5,746 nucleotides of DNA from Anaerolineae bacterium. GTDB lineage: Bacteria; Chloroflexota; Anaerolineae; 4572-78; J111. The DNA lies in the NCBI GenBank assembly GCA_020433835.1, contig JAGRBY010000479.1:1-5746 (forward strand), read 5' to 3'. Below the pieces are notes generated by a model. The model made no database searches, was not told the origin of the DNA, and saw nothing but the letters and a program-made list of their open reading frames with translations. Positions 5,484 to 5,746 of the stretch are shown one piece after another; the stretch's first letter is position 1; every line of letters begins with the position of its first letter. The position numbers and the translations under genes were made by a program.

Positions 5484-5746
5484 CTAGAGTGGCTCTAAAG
5501 CTACCTTAGCGGCCGTCACAAACTGAAGCACTTGGTTAAGATTGGTTTCAACTGAATTTACCCCATCGACAAATAAAGCACTCCCCGGCTGCCAGGGATA
5601 GAAAGATTGCCTCTGGGTCTGTATCCGCTCCCAGGTGGCGACCTCGGCTTTGATCTCAGGGGGAGCCGTTGCCACCCGCTGCCGAACACGTTCTTCCCAC
5701 ACCCGCTCATCCGATACGTAGGTATAAATAGGCCGAAATATCGCCC
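5484..5746 (-). CDS. C-terminal part of a probable P-loop kinase (5' end outside window)
   Basis: The frame is open to the window edge, so at least 86 residues are the C-terminal end of a longer protein; a GTG at 5702 lies inside the frame and is unlikely to be the start. The visible part has a strand-like segment (FRPIYTYVSDE), a helix with spaced arginines (VWEERVRQR), then WERIQTQRQSFYPWQPG, LFVDG and a final helix (NLNQVLQFV). This order recalls the lid and C-terminal end of small P-loop kinases of the predicted-kinase, zeta-toxin or adenylylsulfate-kinase type. The nucleotide-binding P-loop would be outside the window. The stop lies inside a small hairpin (5485-5497). The family call rests on pattern alone. 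Confidence 0.55.
   Translation of the reverse strand, partial: AIFRPIYTYVSDERVWEERVRQRVATAPPEIKAEVATWERIQTQRQSFYPWQPGSALFVDGVNSVETNLNQVLQFVTAAKVALEPL

Noticed and set aside
5485..5497. Terminator at the end of the right-edge kinase-like gene
   Set aside because: The stem is only five base pairs (TAGAG/CTCTA) with no T-run, and it overlaps the stop codon.

Overview
The window looks like a chromosomal segment from a filamentous Chloroflexota-type bacterium. This rests on two things I recognise from memory rather than from a search. The sensor kinase has a polytopic N-terminal region ending in an 'INRTLVYGxLT' signature, followed by GAF and NarX/DesK-type kinase domains. The second half carries small antitoxin-like genes of the kind shared by Chloroflexota and Cyanobacteria. 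The kinase gene, especially its 3' half, is GC-rich, and the small-gene region (about 4240-5350) is clearly more AT-rich.

Left half (1-4146, + strand). A complete two-component system. The 1102-residue membrane histidine kinase (40-3348) has two tandem copies of its membrane sensor module, then GAF, HisKA_3 and HATPase_c. Exactly at the junction of the two modules an ATG with a good Shine-Dalgarno (1191-1203) could start a shorter, single-module kinase. A 138-bp spacer holding a long inverted repeat (3361-3458) separates it from a NarL/LuxR-type response regulator (3487-4146). The kinase is expected to phosphorylate Asp56 of the regulator, which then binds DNA through its C-terminal helix-turn-helix.

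Right half (4147-5746, - strand genes convergent with the regulator). In transcription order: a VapB-like antitoxin (5134-4898); a VapC-type PIN toxin overlapping it by ATGA but broken after about 34 residues (4901-4776); and two tightly spaced 77-codon genes of unknown function (4713-4480 and 4473-4240). A hairpin at 4208-4229 lies between the convergent gene ends. The gap of about 350 bp at 5135-5483 has no intact gene. It holds an imperfect 8-bp-period repeat that can fold back on itself (5183-5271), a possible promoter for the antitoxin operon (5322-5330) and a detached second copy of the last ~108 bp of the regulator gene (5356-5465). The right edge holds the C-terminal end of a probable P-loop kinase (5746-5484), cut by the window.

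The most striking architecture is that the small-gene cassette lies between two near-identical copies of the 3' end of the response regulator gene. This resembles the footprint of an insertion at a gene's 3' end or of a partial tandem duplication. No integrase or transposase is visible. The pair of unknown genes next to a broken toxin-antitoxin locus is the best candidate here for an uncharacterised module, but its function cannot be read from the sequence.
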